From NCBI GenBank assembly GCA_002347025.1, contig DEAE01000024.1, positions 239,340 through 303,339 of the forward strand: a DNA stretch of 64,000 nucleotides, given 5' to 3'. How positions within the stretch are numbered: position 1 is the stretch's first letter; each line of letters begins with the position of its first letter. The translations under genes were made by a program, and so were the position numbers. Origin of the DNA: Acidobacteria bacterium UBA2990 (GTDB lineage Bacteria > Acidobacteriota > Vicinamibacteria > Vicinamibacterales > UBA8438). This document shows positions 44,664 to 53,258 of the stretch, piece after piece. The notes under the pieces were generated by a model. The model was not told the DNA's origin. It saw only the letters and a program-made list of their open reading frames with translations, and made no database searches.

Positions 44664-45571
44664 AGGAGCTTTATGCCCGGTTCCGTGATATCAAGCACGG
44701 GATCCGAGCGCGAAAGCCCTCGACGAGTATTCACTTCGGAGACCACAAGAGCGGATTCAAAGGGGCTGGCTACGACATCGTGGGTGTTGATCAATGGCGG
44801 CCGGGGCAGCCCTTGAAGGATGTAGCGTGGAATATCAGCATGCGGACATATCCGGAGAAATTGTTCCGGATCGAGAGGATGGAGCCGAAAGAGCTCCGCA
44901 CTGTCATTGTCTGCGACCTTTCTTATTCGACGCTCTTTCAAGTTTCGGAGAGCTCAAACAAAGCGTTGTTGATGCTGGACCTGCTTGGCAATATCGGGCT
45001 TACGCGGGCGAATGTGCGGGACCCAGTTGGTCTGCTCGGCTATTCAGACCGCATCGAGCTTTATATGCGCCCCAAGATGGGGACGCCCCAAGTTTTTCAC
45101 ATGGCGTACCAGATCTTCGAGAAGTTGAAATTGGAGCGGGAATTTCCGAGTCATCGGCCAGCCCATTTGCAGGTAGCCATCGATTTCATGCTGGCCCGTC
45201 TCAAGATGCGCCATTCGGTCGTTGTGCTCACAGATTTGGTGGATTTGGTTAATGATCCCGATGCGGTAGATTTCAAGCGGTTGAGTACTCTGGCGGCGAA
45301 GCACGATATGATCGTTCTAATTCTTGATGATCCGGATGAATTCCGCGTTAAGAGTCGTCTCGGATATATTCGGATCTCGGATATGGAGACGGGTAAACAA
45401 ACTGTAGTGTCTGCGCGTAAGGCGGGCGCAATAAGACGACGAATAGAGGAGTCTCGGGAATCTTTGCAATACAAGCTGAAGTATCAGGCTGGTATCGATT
45501 CAGTTGTGTTGACGCCTGATAATCACATTGAGGAATTGCCCAAGTTCCTGATATCTCGTACGGCTCGCTAG
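44654..45571 (+). CDS. mxaS: DUF58-family protein (MxaS-like)
   Basis: A 305-aa soluble protein with the DUF58 core: KSGFKGAGYDIVGVDQWRPGQPLKDVAWNISMRTYPEKLF-type segment near residues 33-75 and then a VWA-like fold beginning VIVCDLSYSTLFQ (degenerate MIDAS, DLSYST) and ending with VVVLTDLVDLVNDPDAV. It usually works beside MoxR ATPases. The start is GTG 44654 with GGAGG seven bases upstream, and it overlaps the mxaR-like gene by 10 bases, so the two are translationally coupled. In the mxa operon the MxaS position is the same. Confidence 0.82.
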   Translation: MEVEELYARFRDIKHGIRARKPSTSIHFGDHKSGFKGAGYDIVGVDQWRPGQPLKDVAWNISMRTYPEKLFRIERMEPKELRTVIVCDLSYSTLFQVSESSNKALLMLDLLGNIGLTRANVRDPVGLLGYSDRIELYMRPKMGTPQVFHMAYQIFEKLKLEREFPSHRPAHLQVAIDFMLARLKMRHSVVVLTDLVDLVNDPDAVDFKRLSTLAAKHDMIVLILDDPDEFRVKSRLGYIRISDMETGKQTVVSARKAGAIRRRIEESRESLQYKLKYQAGIDSVVLTPDNHIEELPKFLISRTAR

Positions 45572-45590
45572 AGTAAGGAATGGACGACCG

Positions 45591-46718
45591 GTGGCCATGA
45601 TACGCATATTCACGACCTTAATTAGCCTTTCGTTTGTAGTGAACCTGACTGTCGAGGCTCAGCCGATAGATGAGGTTTTGGGTGAATTTGGACCCGTGAG
45701 AGTTGAGACCTTAGAACTGGAACCGACTGTTGTCAAAACAGGGGACCCGATCACTCAGGTTTACAGGCTCCGTTTCCCGGACTTGGTCTCAGAAGGACAA
45801 GAGATCATCATCCTTGAGGATCGGATGGCTCCTGAGGCGCTGCCAGTGCATCCGTTCGAGGCGGTGTCACTGATGGTGGATAAGCGTCGGATTGAGGATG
45901 AGCATATTTGGGACTTTACTTACGGGTTTCGTTTGGTCGACCCGAACAAGATGACCTATCTCTTGCCAAACTTCAGCTTTTACTATTTGATTCGGGATTT
46001 GGGTGAGGACATTGAAGACGCCGAAGTGCAACAGGTCGATGGTGGGCAGGGGCTTATACGTTATGTGACTTCCATCACCGACGAGCCTTTGTTGGACATC
46101 CGTGACACGATTGAGCTGGGGAATTTTTCTGGTCGTGCAACGGTTTTTCAGACTTTAGCTTGGACAGTTGCGCCGTTGCCGCTTTTGATCTGGCTTGTCA
46201 TGCTCGTTCGTTTGGCGCGGAAGCCAAAGATGGTTTCACTGGAGAAGCAACAGGAGGAGGATGAGCTGGCCAGGCTCGAGGCCCAGATTCCGGTGCCGCC
46301 TTCGATTTGGGAGGCCCGTCGATCTGTGCATCATGAACTCAAGACCTTGCAAAGTTTGCCGAAGGGGGTTGGCGGGGACCGTCTGCTAGCCTGTCAACGC
46401 AGTTTGGTGTTGGCCCTGCGTGACTATCTGTTGGCAGACTTGCCCGATTTGGTTCCTGGAGACACGTCGCTGGACATGCAACGCCACGTAGAAAGGTTGG
46501 AGGATGGGCCTCGTAAAACGGCGCTTGGTGTGTTGGCAGGACGACTCGTTGGCTACCAGCGGGGTCTGGAGTGTGGACAGCCTGTCATGACGGTGAGGCC
46601 GTCGGAAGAGGTGCAGGAACTCGTTGACGCCTTATCACAACTTCGTCCCCATGTGCGTCTGTTGAATCGTCTCAAGTCGGTAGTGGGAGTCGCTGGATTG
46701 CCTTCAACGGGCCGCTGA
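45591..46718 (+). CDS. mxaA: MxaA-like periplasmic/membrane protein
   Basis: A 375-aa protein: signal peptide (about 1-24), a periplasmic domain of about 160 residues (FGPVRVETLELEPTVVKTGDPITQVYRLRF at its start), one membrane span (VFQTLAWTVAPLPLLIWLVMLVRLA, about residues 185-208) and a cytoplasmic helical tail of about 160 residues. The layout is that of MxaA, and its place after the DUF58 gene is the MxaA place. Sequence motifs alone are not distinctive, so the call rests largely on position and topology; a BatD-like protein is the alternative. The GTG start at 45591 has AAGGA upstream. Confidence 0.7.
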   Translation: MAMIRIFTTLISLSFVVNLTVEAQPIDEVLGEFGPVRVETLELEPTVVKTGDPITQVYRLRFPDLVSEGQEIIILEDRMAPEALPVHPFEAVSLMVDKRRIEDEHIWDFTYGFRLVDPNKMTYLLPNFSFYYLIRDLGEDIEDAEVQQVDGGQGLIRYVTSITDEPLLDIRDTIELGNFSGRATVFQTLAWTVAPLPLLIWLVMLVRLARKPKMVSLEKQQEEDELARLEAQIPVPPSIWEARRSVHHELKTLQSLPKGVGGDRLLACQRSLVLALRDYLLADLPDLVPGDTSLDMQRHVERLEDGPRKTALGVLAGRLVGYQRGLECGQPVMTVRPSEEVQELVDALSQLRPHVRLLNRLKSVVGVAGLPSTGR

Positions 46719-46734
46719 TGTATTAGGTGACATT

Positions 46735-47865
46735 ATGTTGATGCCTTGGTCTGAGTTGTTCGGGTTTCTCGATGGAGGATTTCGCGAACTGTTCGAGACG
46801 GACTTCGAGCAAATTCGCTATGGTGACGTAGGGATGGCGGTCGCAATCGCAATCGCAGTCGGCGTCATACTAACTCTGACGCTGTTGCGTTTGAGTGTGG
46901 CACGGAAGCGGCACGCTCGGCAGCACTCTGGCCATGCCATCGCCACCAACCATCGCAAACCTGCACTGATCAGAGTGCTACATACAGCCCCGAAGGCTCT
47001 ACTGTGTGGAGCCTTGGTGATGCTGATTGTTTCTGTTGCTGATCCGTTTTTGACTGCAACCGAAGAAGTGAGCGGTTATGTGGAATCCAGAGTGCGCATA
47101 GACCTGGTTGACACGTCTGGGTCGATGGCTTGGGAGTTTCCCGAGACCAACAAGTCCAAAGCCGAGGTGGCTCGTGACGCGCATCTTGAGTTTCTCAACA
47201 TGCGGCGGGATAAGAATGATCGAGTCTCGCTGTGGTTGTTTTCTACCTACCCGTATATGGTAGACGACTTCGTTATGGATGATGAGTTGTACTACTATCA
47301 GGTGTGGGATGCGCCCTATGTGATGACACAGCGACTTGATAAAGCGATGGTGGTGCCTCGCGATAAGGTTCGGATTGTGCCTGCTGAAGGGGATACGAAT
47401 ATCATTCGTCCCCTACAGGATATTGTGAAGCATTTCGACCGAGATGAGGCCACCGTCGGTCGAGGTGCAAACCAAAATAGAGCGGTTCTTATCATTACCG
47501 ATGCGGCGGTTGACGAGTTTCCTGACGCCGAATTTGCTGAGTTGAACAGGCGGAATATCGTTCCCTATCTCATCTATATAAATACCAGTGACGCACGGAC
47601 TGCAAGTTTCCTGAATCCAACGGTTCCCCAGTTGGTCGGGCAGATACAGGAGTATGGTGGTGATTATTTTGATGTCACTTCCGAAGACAGCTTAGCGCGC
47701 GCTTATGAGGCAATCGATGAGCGCGAGGCTGTGCGAATGGAACTAAAGCACCGTGCCTTGAAGGTTCCGATCTACTCTCGTTTTTTGCTGGTGGCCATGG
47801 CTCTGCTTGTCGTCGGCATTCCGATGGGGTTCGTATCTGAACTTCTCTGGGGGACGGTGCCGTAG
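46735..47865 (+). CDS. mxaC: VWA-domain membrane protein (MxaC-like)
   Basis: A 376-aa protein. Two membrane spans near the N terminus (about 36-56 and 84-104) are followed by a periplasmic VWA domain with an intact MIDAS DTSGSM near residue 128, and a final span (about 346-370). The VWA domain contains DRVSLWLFSTYPYMVDDF and a long acidic/aromatic loop (DELYYYQVWDAPY), then VLIITDAAVDEFPD. This matches MxaC, thought to act with MxaL and MoxR in metal loading of the dehydrogenase. AGGTGA stands just before the ATG. Batl/BatA-type VWA proteins of other operons are the alternative. Confidence 0.78.
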   Translation: MLMPWSELFGFLDGGFRELFETDFEQIRYGDVGMAVAIAIAVGVILTLTLLRLSVARKRHARQHSGHAIATNHRKPALIRVLHTAPKALLCGALVMLIVSVADPFLTATEEVSGYVESRVRIDLVDTSGSMAWEFPETNKSKAEVARDAHLEFLNMRRDKNDRVSLWLFSTYPYMVDDFVMDDELYYYQVWDAPYVMTQRLDKAMVVPRDKVRIVPAEGDTNIIRPLQDIVKHFDRDEATVGRGANQNRAVLIITDAAVDEFPDAEFAELNRRNIVPYLIYINTSDARTASFLNPTVPQLVGQIQEYGGDYFDVTSEDSLARAYEAIDEREAVRMELKHRALKVPIYSRFLLVAMALLVVGIPMGFVSELLWGTVP

Positions 47866-47943
47866 AGATGCCAGAATAGCTAGTTCGGATTCTGCTGTCC
47901 CTCGTAACGGGGATGGCTCGGTTGATCGACGAGGGAATACACT

Positions 47944-48609
47944 ATGCGACTGACAGACCTGCTAGACAAAGAACACTCTTTCCGCTACTTGGTCGGTTTA
48001 GCACTAGCGTTGATATTCTTTGTGGGCGTATCTGTGCCTTCTCGAAGTCTTGCTGGTTTTTACGCTAATTTGGAAGGGTTGAGCGATAGCGTGGAGCGTG
48101 CGGATTATGAAACCGCTGAAGCTCAATTGGCTCAAGTGACTGCCTTCTACGAAGGCAGTCGTGCTTGGGGGATGCAGTGGTTCTCTGACTCTTACTTATT
48201 TCAGGACACTTTCTTGCAGCAGGCCTCTTATAGTTATCTAACGGGTGATTACCAGACAGTGGTTGAAAATCTGGCCGATGAGATCGATGACCCAAGAGCC
48301 TCGCATTTATTAGCGAGTGCAAAATTTATGCTTGCTAGGCAGCAGTATCGCGCCATTGATTCGGAAAGCACTGATGCTCCAGTTCAGAAAGAAGCTATCA
48401 TCCTTGAGGTCATGGAAACGGTGAACGCCGACTATGAACGAGCGCTCAGGGGGGACCTCACTGACCGCTTTGATTACAAATGGAACTACGATTTGACGAG
48501 CAATGCTGAGGCGGTGCGTCGTGCCTTGGAAGCTCCTCGCGAGATTGAACCCCCAGAACTAGAACAGATGAAGGGTGAGGGAACCCCAGTGCGTCGACGT
48601 AGGGGTTAG
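47944..48609 (+). CDS. mxaK: MxaK-like membrane-anchored helical protein
   Basis: A 221-aa protein with one N-terminal membrane span (about residues 15-37) and a helical periplasmic region with TPR-like repeats (SVERADYETAEAQLAQVTAFY near 50; YSYLTGDYQTVVENLADEI near 95). It ends in a basic, Pro/Glu-containing tail. Between the two VWA genes it holds exactly the MxaK place and has the right size. The role of MxaK in methylotrophs is accessory and not defined biochemically. Position carries most of the weight in this call. Confidence 0.7.
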   Translation: MRLTDLLDKEHSFRYLVGLALALIFFVGVSVPSRSLAGFYANLEGLSDSVERADYETAEAQLAQVTAFYEGSRAWGMQWFSDSYLFQDTFLQQASYSYLTGDYQTVVENLADEIDDPRASHLLASAKFMLARQQYRAIDSESTDAPVQKEAIILEVMETVNADYERALRGDLTDRFDYKWNYDLTSNAEAVRRALEAPREIEPPELEQMKGEGTPVRRRRG

Positions 48610-48654
48610 AGTTCTGCTTTAAGATACCCTGAATTTAAAGAACCCTAAAACGAA

Positions 48655-49746
48655 ATGCTGGACGCTATCACAAGCATGCTCCGGGAGAGTATCGAGTTTG
48701 CTAACCCGGAGTATCTAGCGATTGTGCCAATCGCTGGTCTATTGATGGTTTTTGGCTTGTTGATATTCGCGCTCCGCCTGCAGCTACGTCCCCCTCGTAC
48801 TGAAGGTTCGAAGTATCCTTTTTTTGGACACATCAAATTTTGGTTTCTGGCCGTTGTAGCACTGATGCTGGTGTCTGTTGCGGCGGCCCGGCCGTTCTGG
48901 GTTTATGGTGGATCGACTTTTAAGAGGGGTGATGTCGATGTAGTGGTTGCAATCGATGCCTCGGCATCTATGTGGGTGAAAGATTTGGGTCCATCTCGCC
49001 TGGAACTGGCAGTGCGAGAGGCCCTCAGCTTGTACACTCAGGATATTTTGACGCCAGGGGATCGGACCGCCATCTACGTTTGGGGTACGACGACTTTACG
49101 TCGAGCCCACATGTCATCGAACGCAGAGCGCTTTATTGAGGAAGTGGGGCGGATCGCCCCGCCCCCAACGTTGACTGGAGATGCTTTTCCGTGGGACAGC
49201 GATGTTGCAACAGCCCTTGAAGCGATCTATCTCTCATTAGATAACCAGGATCGCTTTGAATCCGGGGACGATGATTGGCTTCCAGAGGAGCGCAGCGATA
49301 GGCTGGTCTTGCTATTCACCGACGGAGACTTTTTGATCGATGCCGAGCAGACAAGCCGCATGGATATAGCACTTGGTGAATTTCGTAGGCGAGGTCTGAT
49401 TACTTACCCAGTGGCGATTGGAACTCGCACAGGGCTTAATGTTGATACAGTGCTCCTGGATTACGTGCGTGGTGTCGACTATGACGAGACGCTTGAGATG
49501 GACCTTCAGGGGCAGCGCACTCAGCTTGGGTTGGACGGTATAGCTATGGTCGAGCAACGTACCAATGGGCGCTCGGTTGTCGTTGATAGTACGCAAGCCT
49601 CTTCAGCGAATTTTCTTCGTAATGTTGTTGATTCACACCGCAGCATTTCTTTCCAACTCATTCCGTCAGATGACCAGCAAGAGATATGGCAGTGGGTTGT
49701 CATGCTAGCAATCTTGGTGTTTGTGCTCGCTGTGGTTGTTTACTGA
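48655..49746 (+). CDS. mxaL: VWA-domain membrane protein (MxaL-like)
   Basis: A 363-aa protein. Two membrane spans (about 22-42 and 60-80), a periplasmic VWA domain with MIDAS DASASM near residue 102, and a C-terminal span (about 345-362). The loop after the MIDAS reads WVKDLGPSRLELAVREAL, and VLLFTDGDFLIDAEQ supplies the later acidic site. These match MxaL, the second VWA protein of the mxa cluster. Its start is 45 bases after the mxaK-like stop, so it closes the operon, unless the potassium channel gene 63 bases on is included. Confidence 0.78.
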   Translation: MLDAITSMLRESIEFANPEYLAIVPIAGLLMVFGLLIFALRLQLRPPRTEGSKYPFFGHIKFWFLAVVALMLVSVAAARPFWVYGGSTFKRGDVDVVVAIDASASMWVKDLGPSRLELAVREALSLYTQDILTPGDRTAIYVWGTTTLRRAHMSSNAERFIEEVGRIAPPPTLTGDAFPWDSDVATALEAIYLSLDNQDRFESGDDDWLPEERSDRLVLLFTDGDFLIDAEQTSRMDIALGEFRRRGLITYPVAIGTRTGLNVDTVLLDYVRGVDYDETLEMDLQGQRTQLGLDGIAMVEQRTNGRSVVVDSTQASSANFLRNVVDSHRSISFQLIPSDDQQEIWQWVVMLAILVFVLAVVVY

Positions 49747-49809
49747 TTTCCATTTAATTCCCAGCAATTCTGACAAAAGATGACTGCTAGGCTAACTAGA
49801 CTAGATTAG

Positions 49810-50520
49810 ATGAGTCTGAAGGAAGTAGTTGAAGGTTCTGAGACCCGAGCTGGACGGATCTTCGACACAATAATCACTGCTGCTATTTTTCTCTCGATCG
49901 GGTCGTTCTCATTGGAGACGTTACCTGAACTGTCAGCAAAGGTTCAGTCCGTCCTTCAATGGACCGAGGTGGGCTGCGTTGGTCTCTTTACGGTGGAGTA
50001 CCTGCTGCGTTTCATCGTAGCCGAGAGAAAGTCTAGCTTCGTATTTAGTGTATATGGCCTTATCGATTTAGTTGCGATAGTGCCGTTTTACGTCTCCTTG
50101 GGAGTTGACCTTCGCTCGATACGTTTGGTTCGACTTCTTCGATTGCTTCGTATCCTGAAGTTAGCTCGCTATACGAAGGCGATTGACCGTTTGCGTCGGG
50201 CTGTTCTAATTGCCCGTGAAGAGCTGTTGGTCTTTTTGGGCATTGCCGGTATTGTCATATACCTGTCAGCTGTGGGTATCTACTACTTTGAGAACGCAGC
50301 TCAGCCTGAAGTATTCGCATCGGTGTTCCACAGTCTCTGGTGGTCTGTCGTGACGCTGACAACCGTGGGTTATGGTGACGTCTACCCGATCACGCTGGGA
50401 GGACGCGTATTTACAGTAGTAGTTGTAATGGCTGGTCTTGGGATGGTCGGTGTCCCAACGGGGCTCATAGCTTCTGCGTTAGCCAGTGTGCGGGCCGCTG
50501 AAACAACAAAAACAATTTGA
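49810..50520 (+). CDS. Voltage-gated-type potassium channel
   Basis: A 236-aa six-span cation channel. The voltage-sensor helix is S4 (RSIRLVRLLRLLRILKLARY near residue 100) and the selectivity filter is TLTTVGYGDVYP near residue 185, specific for potassium. There is no C-terminal nucleotide-binding or RCK domain, so gating is likely by voltage. It follows the mxaL-like gene by 63 bases on the same strand; whether it is part of the operon is unclear. It converges on the TPR gene with 34 bases between. Confidence 0.85.
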   Translation: MSLKEVVEGSETRAGRIFDTIITAAIFLSIGSFSLETLPELSAKVQSVLQWTEVGCVGLFTVEYLLRFIVAERKSSFVFSVYGLIDLVAIVPFYVSLGVDLRSIRLVRLLRLLRILKLARYTKAIDRLRRAVLIAREELLVFLGIAGIVIYLSAVGIYYFENAAQPEVFASVFHSLWWSVVTLTTVGYGDVYPITLGGRVFTVVVVMAGLGMVGVPTGLIASALASVRAAETTKTI

Positions 50521-50554
50521 ACCGGTGTTGGGACGCTATGTTGAAGTGTGATTG

Positions 50555-52156
50555 TCAGAAGCGTGACGCTCTGAGCCATATGTCAGAGCGGGCCCAGCTT
50601 TGCTCCAGGTCCCGATCCACACTGGTTTCGGTTCTTCCTTGTGCTTCGATAGACATTTTCAGGCCGAAGAGTGACCATCCGTTGTGCGGGTGGTCTGCGA
50701 TTTCGTCTCGATAGACCTTTTCGGCATCTACGTATCGTTCAAGCTCAAGTAATGCCGCACCTAGCCAGTGTCGAGCTGCAAATGGAAGCGGCTCCGGCTC
50801 ATCATAGACAAGAGTATCTTCAAGTGCCACGGCCCCTTGGAAGGCTTCAATAGCCTCTTCTAAGTCGCCTCGTGCTCGATGCAACTCGCCGTCAAGGATC
50901 CCAGCGACTGTGCCGAGAAGAGTTTCTGCGTCGTGGAACCGCATTTGGGCTTCTGAGGTACTGGCTGTTTGGCGAACGCGATTGAGGTAGACTTCGGCAA
51001 AGTCGGTGTGACCTTCACGCAGCTGGGCGTATCCTTGGGCAAAGTCCCAAAGTCCTCCTTCGACTTCTCCAGTTGGACGGTCCGTTATCTTTAATACCTC
51101 GTCGAATCGCCCAAAGCGCAGCAGCGTTAGGGCATGATACACACTGTTTCCAGTGAGCTTGTGGTAATCCTTGCCTGCCTGAATAGCCACGGCCCCCTGT
51201 CCATCCATAGATGCTGCAAACAGCAACATGTGCAGGTTGTGTTGAGGGTAAATCGCTACGCCTTTGCCGTAGGAGGCTTTTTGGTCTGAATGCCAGGCTT
51301 GGGTATTAGCTTCGACGCCGTCGGCCCATCGGCCAATTTCGTTCCAGGTGTGTGACGGCATGTGATTGATGTGACTGGCACCTGGAATAGCACTGCCTAG
51401 ATACTCGGCACAAGGTGCTGCTTTTGCGGGTTGGACAGTCGATTCTGTTGCGTGGATGTAGAGATGGCAGGCTCCAGGATGTCTTATATCTCTAGCCAGC
51501 ACGTTCTCAAGCACGCCGTGCAAGCGTTGAACGTTGGGATCGTTTAGGTCCCTTGTTCCGCGCCGGGGTTCAAGTAGAAATAGTGCATCCGCGTACAAGG
51601 TGGCAGCATCAAGGTCGTCAGGGTAGCGGGTCGAGAGCGCCCGCATGGCGTCCCGGTAAGCTTCATCTTGTTCACGTCGATTGTCGACCTGAAAATTCTC
51701 CACGTAGCGCACTGATAGGGCTTCGATGTAGGCCAATTCTCGGGGGCTAGCATGCCCCTGTGATGCGAGTTCAAGAGCTTTATTTACTGCGGCATAGGCG
51801 TGCGGTGCTTCTGGTGGGCGCATAGGGCCGTTGAGGTATGAACCCCATGCCCACGCTTCACCCCAGTAACAAATGGCGCAGGTAGGATCGTTATTCCATG
51901 ACTCGCGGAATGACCTGACAGCATCAACTTTCGCGAAGGCGTACATAAGCTGCATGCCCTGACGAAAGAATCTCCTGGCTTCTTCGTTGTCTGACGATAT
52001 GGCAAAGGTATACGGACCGATTACTTCTGGGTAGAGTGGAATCGCTTCACGATATTGCTCCGGTAGGACCTGACTGTCTTGGGCCTGTGACAGCCCGGTA
52101 GATTGCATGACGATGACAACTAGGAGCCAAGCATACCGAACTATTGATCGTCTCAT
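50555..52156 (-). CDS. Large exported TPR protein
   Basis: A 533-aa protein with a signal peptide (about residues 1-26, ending GLSQAQ) and many TPR-like helix pairs. It contains CAICYWGEAWAWG near residue 85 and the HINHMPSHTWNEIGRW segment near the middle, both typical of a widespread family of TPR proteins of unknown role in marine and soil bacteria. The CAIC pair is conserved in that family but is not a CxxCH heme site. ATG 52156 chosen over a TTG six codons upstream. A minus-strand terminator-like hairpin stands about 90 bases before it. Confidence 0.75.
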   Translation of the reverse strand: MRRSIVRYAWLLVVIVMQSTGLSQAQDSQVLPEQYREAIPLYPEVIGPYTFAISSDNEEARRFFRQGMQLMYAFAKVDAVRSFRESWNNDPTCAICYWGEAWAWGSYLNGPMRPPEAPHAYAAVNKALELASQGHASPRELAYIEALSVRYVENFQVDNRREQDEAYRDAMRALSTRYPDDLDAATLYADALFLLEPRRGTRDLNDPNVQRLHGVLENVLARDIRHPGACHLYIHATESTVQPAKAAPCAEYLGSAIPGASHINHMPSHTWNEIGRWADGVEANTQAWHSDQKASYGKGVAIYPQHNLHMLLFAASMDGQGAVAIQAGKDYHKLTGNSVYHALTLLRFGRFDEVLKITDRPTGEVEGGLWDFAQGYAQLREGHTDFAEVYLNRVRQTASTSEAQMRFHDAETLLGTVAGILDGELHRARGDLEEAIEAFQGAVALEDTLVYDEPEPLPFAARHWLGAALLELERYVDAEKVYRDEIADHPHNGWSLFGLKMSIEAQGRTETSVDRDLEQSWARSDIWLRASRF

Positions 52157-52246
52157 TGCTGTTGGTTCTCTCAATTTCCACTGGTGAAAGCCTGATCATA
52201 CGGGACTTGGTCTGTCTGAGGAAGAGTATTTCCAATCTGCTTCGAG

Positions 52247-52265
52247 GAAAAAGACCGTGGTCTTT
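52247..52265 (-). terminator. Terminator-like hairpin downstream of the CoA-transferase B gene
   Basis: On the minus strand AAAGAC-CACG-GTCTTT is followed by TTCC; the stem is 6 bp and the T-run, partly in the stem, is five bases. It is about 180 bases past the CoA-transferase subunit B stop. Confidence 0.4.
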
Positions 52266-52441
52266 CTAGACTGGACTCCGAATAAAGTGTATGTATAAAC
52301 CCCACCAGACTATCCCTAGATGGAACTTTATTGGCTAGATGTGCGTCTCATAATTAATCCCGATGTAATTTTGCTTAAATCTTGCTTGCAGGGGCGTGGG
52401 ATTTTGCCAGGTGCTTTTGGAATTGGAATCGGAACGGGGAA

Positions 52442-53098
52442 CTAGAAAGCAATTTCTGGGACATGATCGCTAATCAACAACTCGGGTTCAGTGGCATCGC
52501 AGATTTCGCTTACTGATACGCCGGGTGCTCTTTCAAGGAGTCGTAGTCCGTCTGGAGTTACAGAGATCACAGCAAGCGACGTTATCAATTTGTTGACCAC
52601 CTGTTTGCCAGTTAGCGGTAGGTTGCAACTCTTGAGGATTTTCTGGTCGCCCCGCTTTGACACGTGATCCATGACGATGAGGACCTGCTTGGCTCCAGTT
52701 ACCAGGTCCATTGCCCCTCCTGGGCCTTTGACGACGGTCCCTGGAATCATCCAGTTGGCTAGATCTCCGCGCTGGGAGACCTGCATGGCGCCGAGTATTG
52801 CGAGATCGATGTGGCCACCCCGAATCATCGCAAAGCTTTGAGCACTACTGAAGAAGCTAGCTCCTGGGACGGCAGTTACGGTTTCTTTGCCGGCGTTAAT
52901 CAGGTCGGCGTCGACTTCTTTGTCTGTTGGATAGGGTCCTATTCCAAGCAGGCCGTTTTCACTTTGTAGCTTGGCTTTGACGTCTTGAGGTATGTAATTC
53001 GCGCACAGCGTGGGGATTCCAATGCCTAGGTTGACGTAAAATCCGTCCTTGATCTCACTGGCTGCACGGGCGGCCATTTCTTCACGACTCAGAGCCAT
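52442..53098 (-). CDS. scoB: 3-oxoacid CoA-transferase subunit B
   Basis: Beta subunit (218 aa) of succinyl-CoA:3-ketoacid or acetate/butyrate CoA-transferase, which moves CoA between acids. The catalytic Glu47 is in SENGLLGIGPYP. KGPGGAMDLVTGAKQVLIVMDHVSKRG and LLERAPGVSV are family signatures. In most bacteria it is adjacent to the alpha subunit gene. Here the alpha gene is at 60132-60836, same strand, about 7 kb upstream, with pqq genes, a MATE gene and an M20 gene between. Exact substrate pair cannot be read. Confidence 0.9.
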   Translation of the reverse strand: MALSREEMAARAASEIKDGFYVNLGIGIPTLCANYIPQDVKAKLQSENGLLGIGPYPTDKEVDADLINAGKETVTAVPGASFFSSAQSFAMIRGGHIDLAILGAMQVSQRGDLANWMIPGTVVKGPGGAMDLVTGAKQVLIVMDHVSKRGDQKILKSCNLPLTGKQVVNKLITSLAVISVTPDGLRLLERAPGVSVSEICDATEPELLISDHVPEIAF

Positions 53099-53258
53099 AA
53101 TTTCTTCTCATAGCTGCGACAGATTAGCAATGAGGTTGGATAGGGTCAACCTTGTTCTGCACTCTCGGTCTCTGTTACCTGATTGACCTCGGTCCGGCGG
53201 TTGAGGTTGTTTGGTTATGCGAAGTCCCTGCCAATGCCGGTCTTCTAATTCTGTGTGT

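Noticed and set aside
44794..45252. 152-codon plus-strand frame inside mxaS
   Set aside because: Out-of-frame shadow of a well-supported DUF58 gene.
43548..49746. Reading the MoxR-VWA set as a Bat aerotolerance operon
   Set aside because: Gene order and the interposed small helical protein between two VWA genes fit mxaRSACKL better, and pqq genes are nearby; kept as the alternative in the entries.
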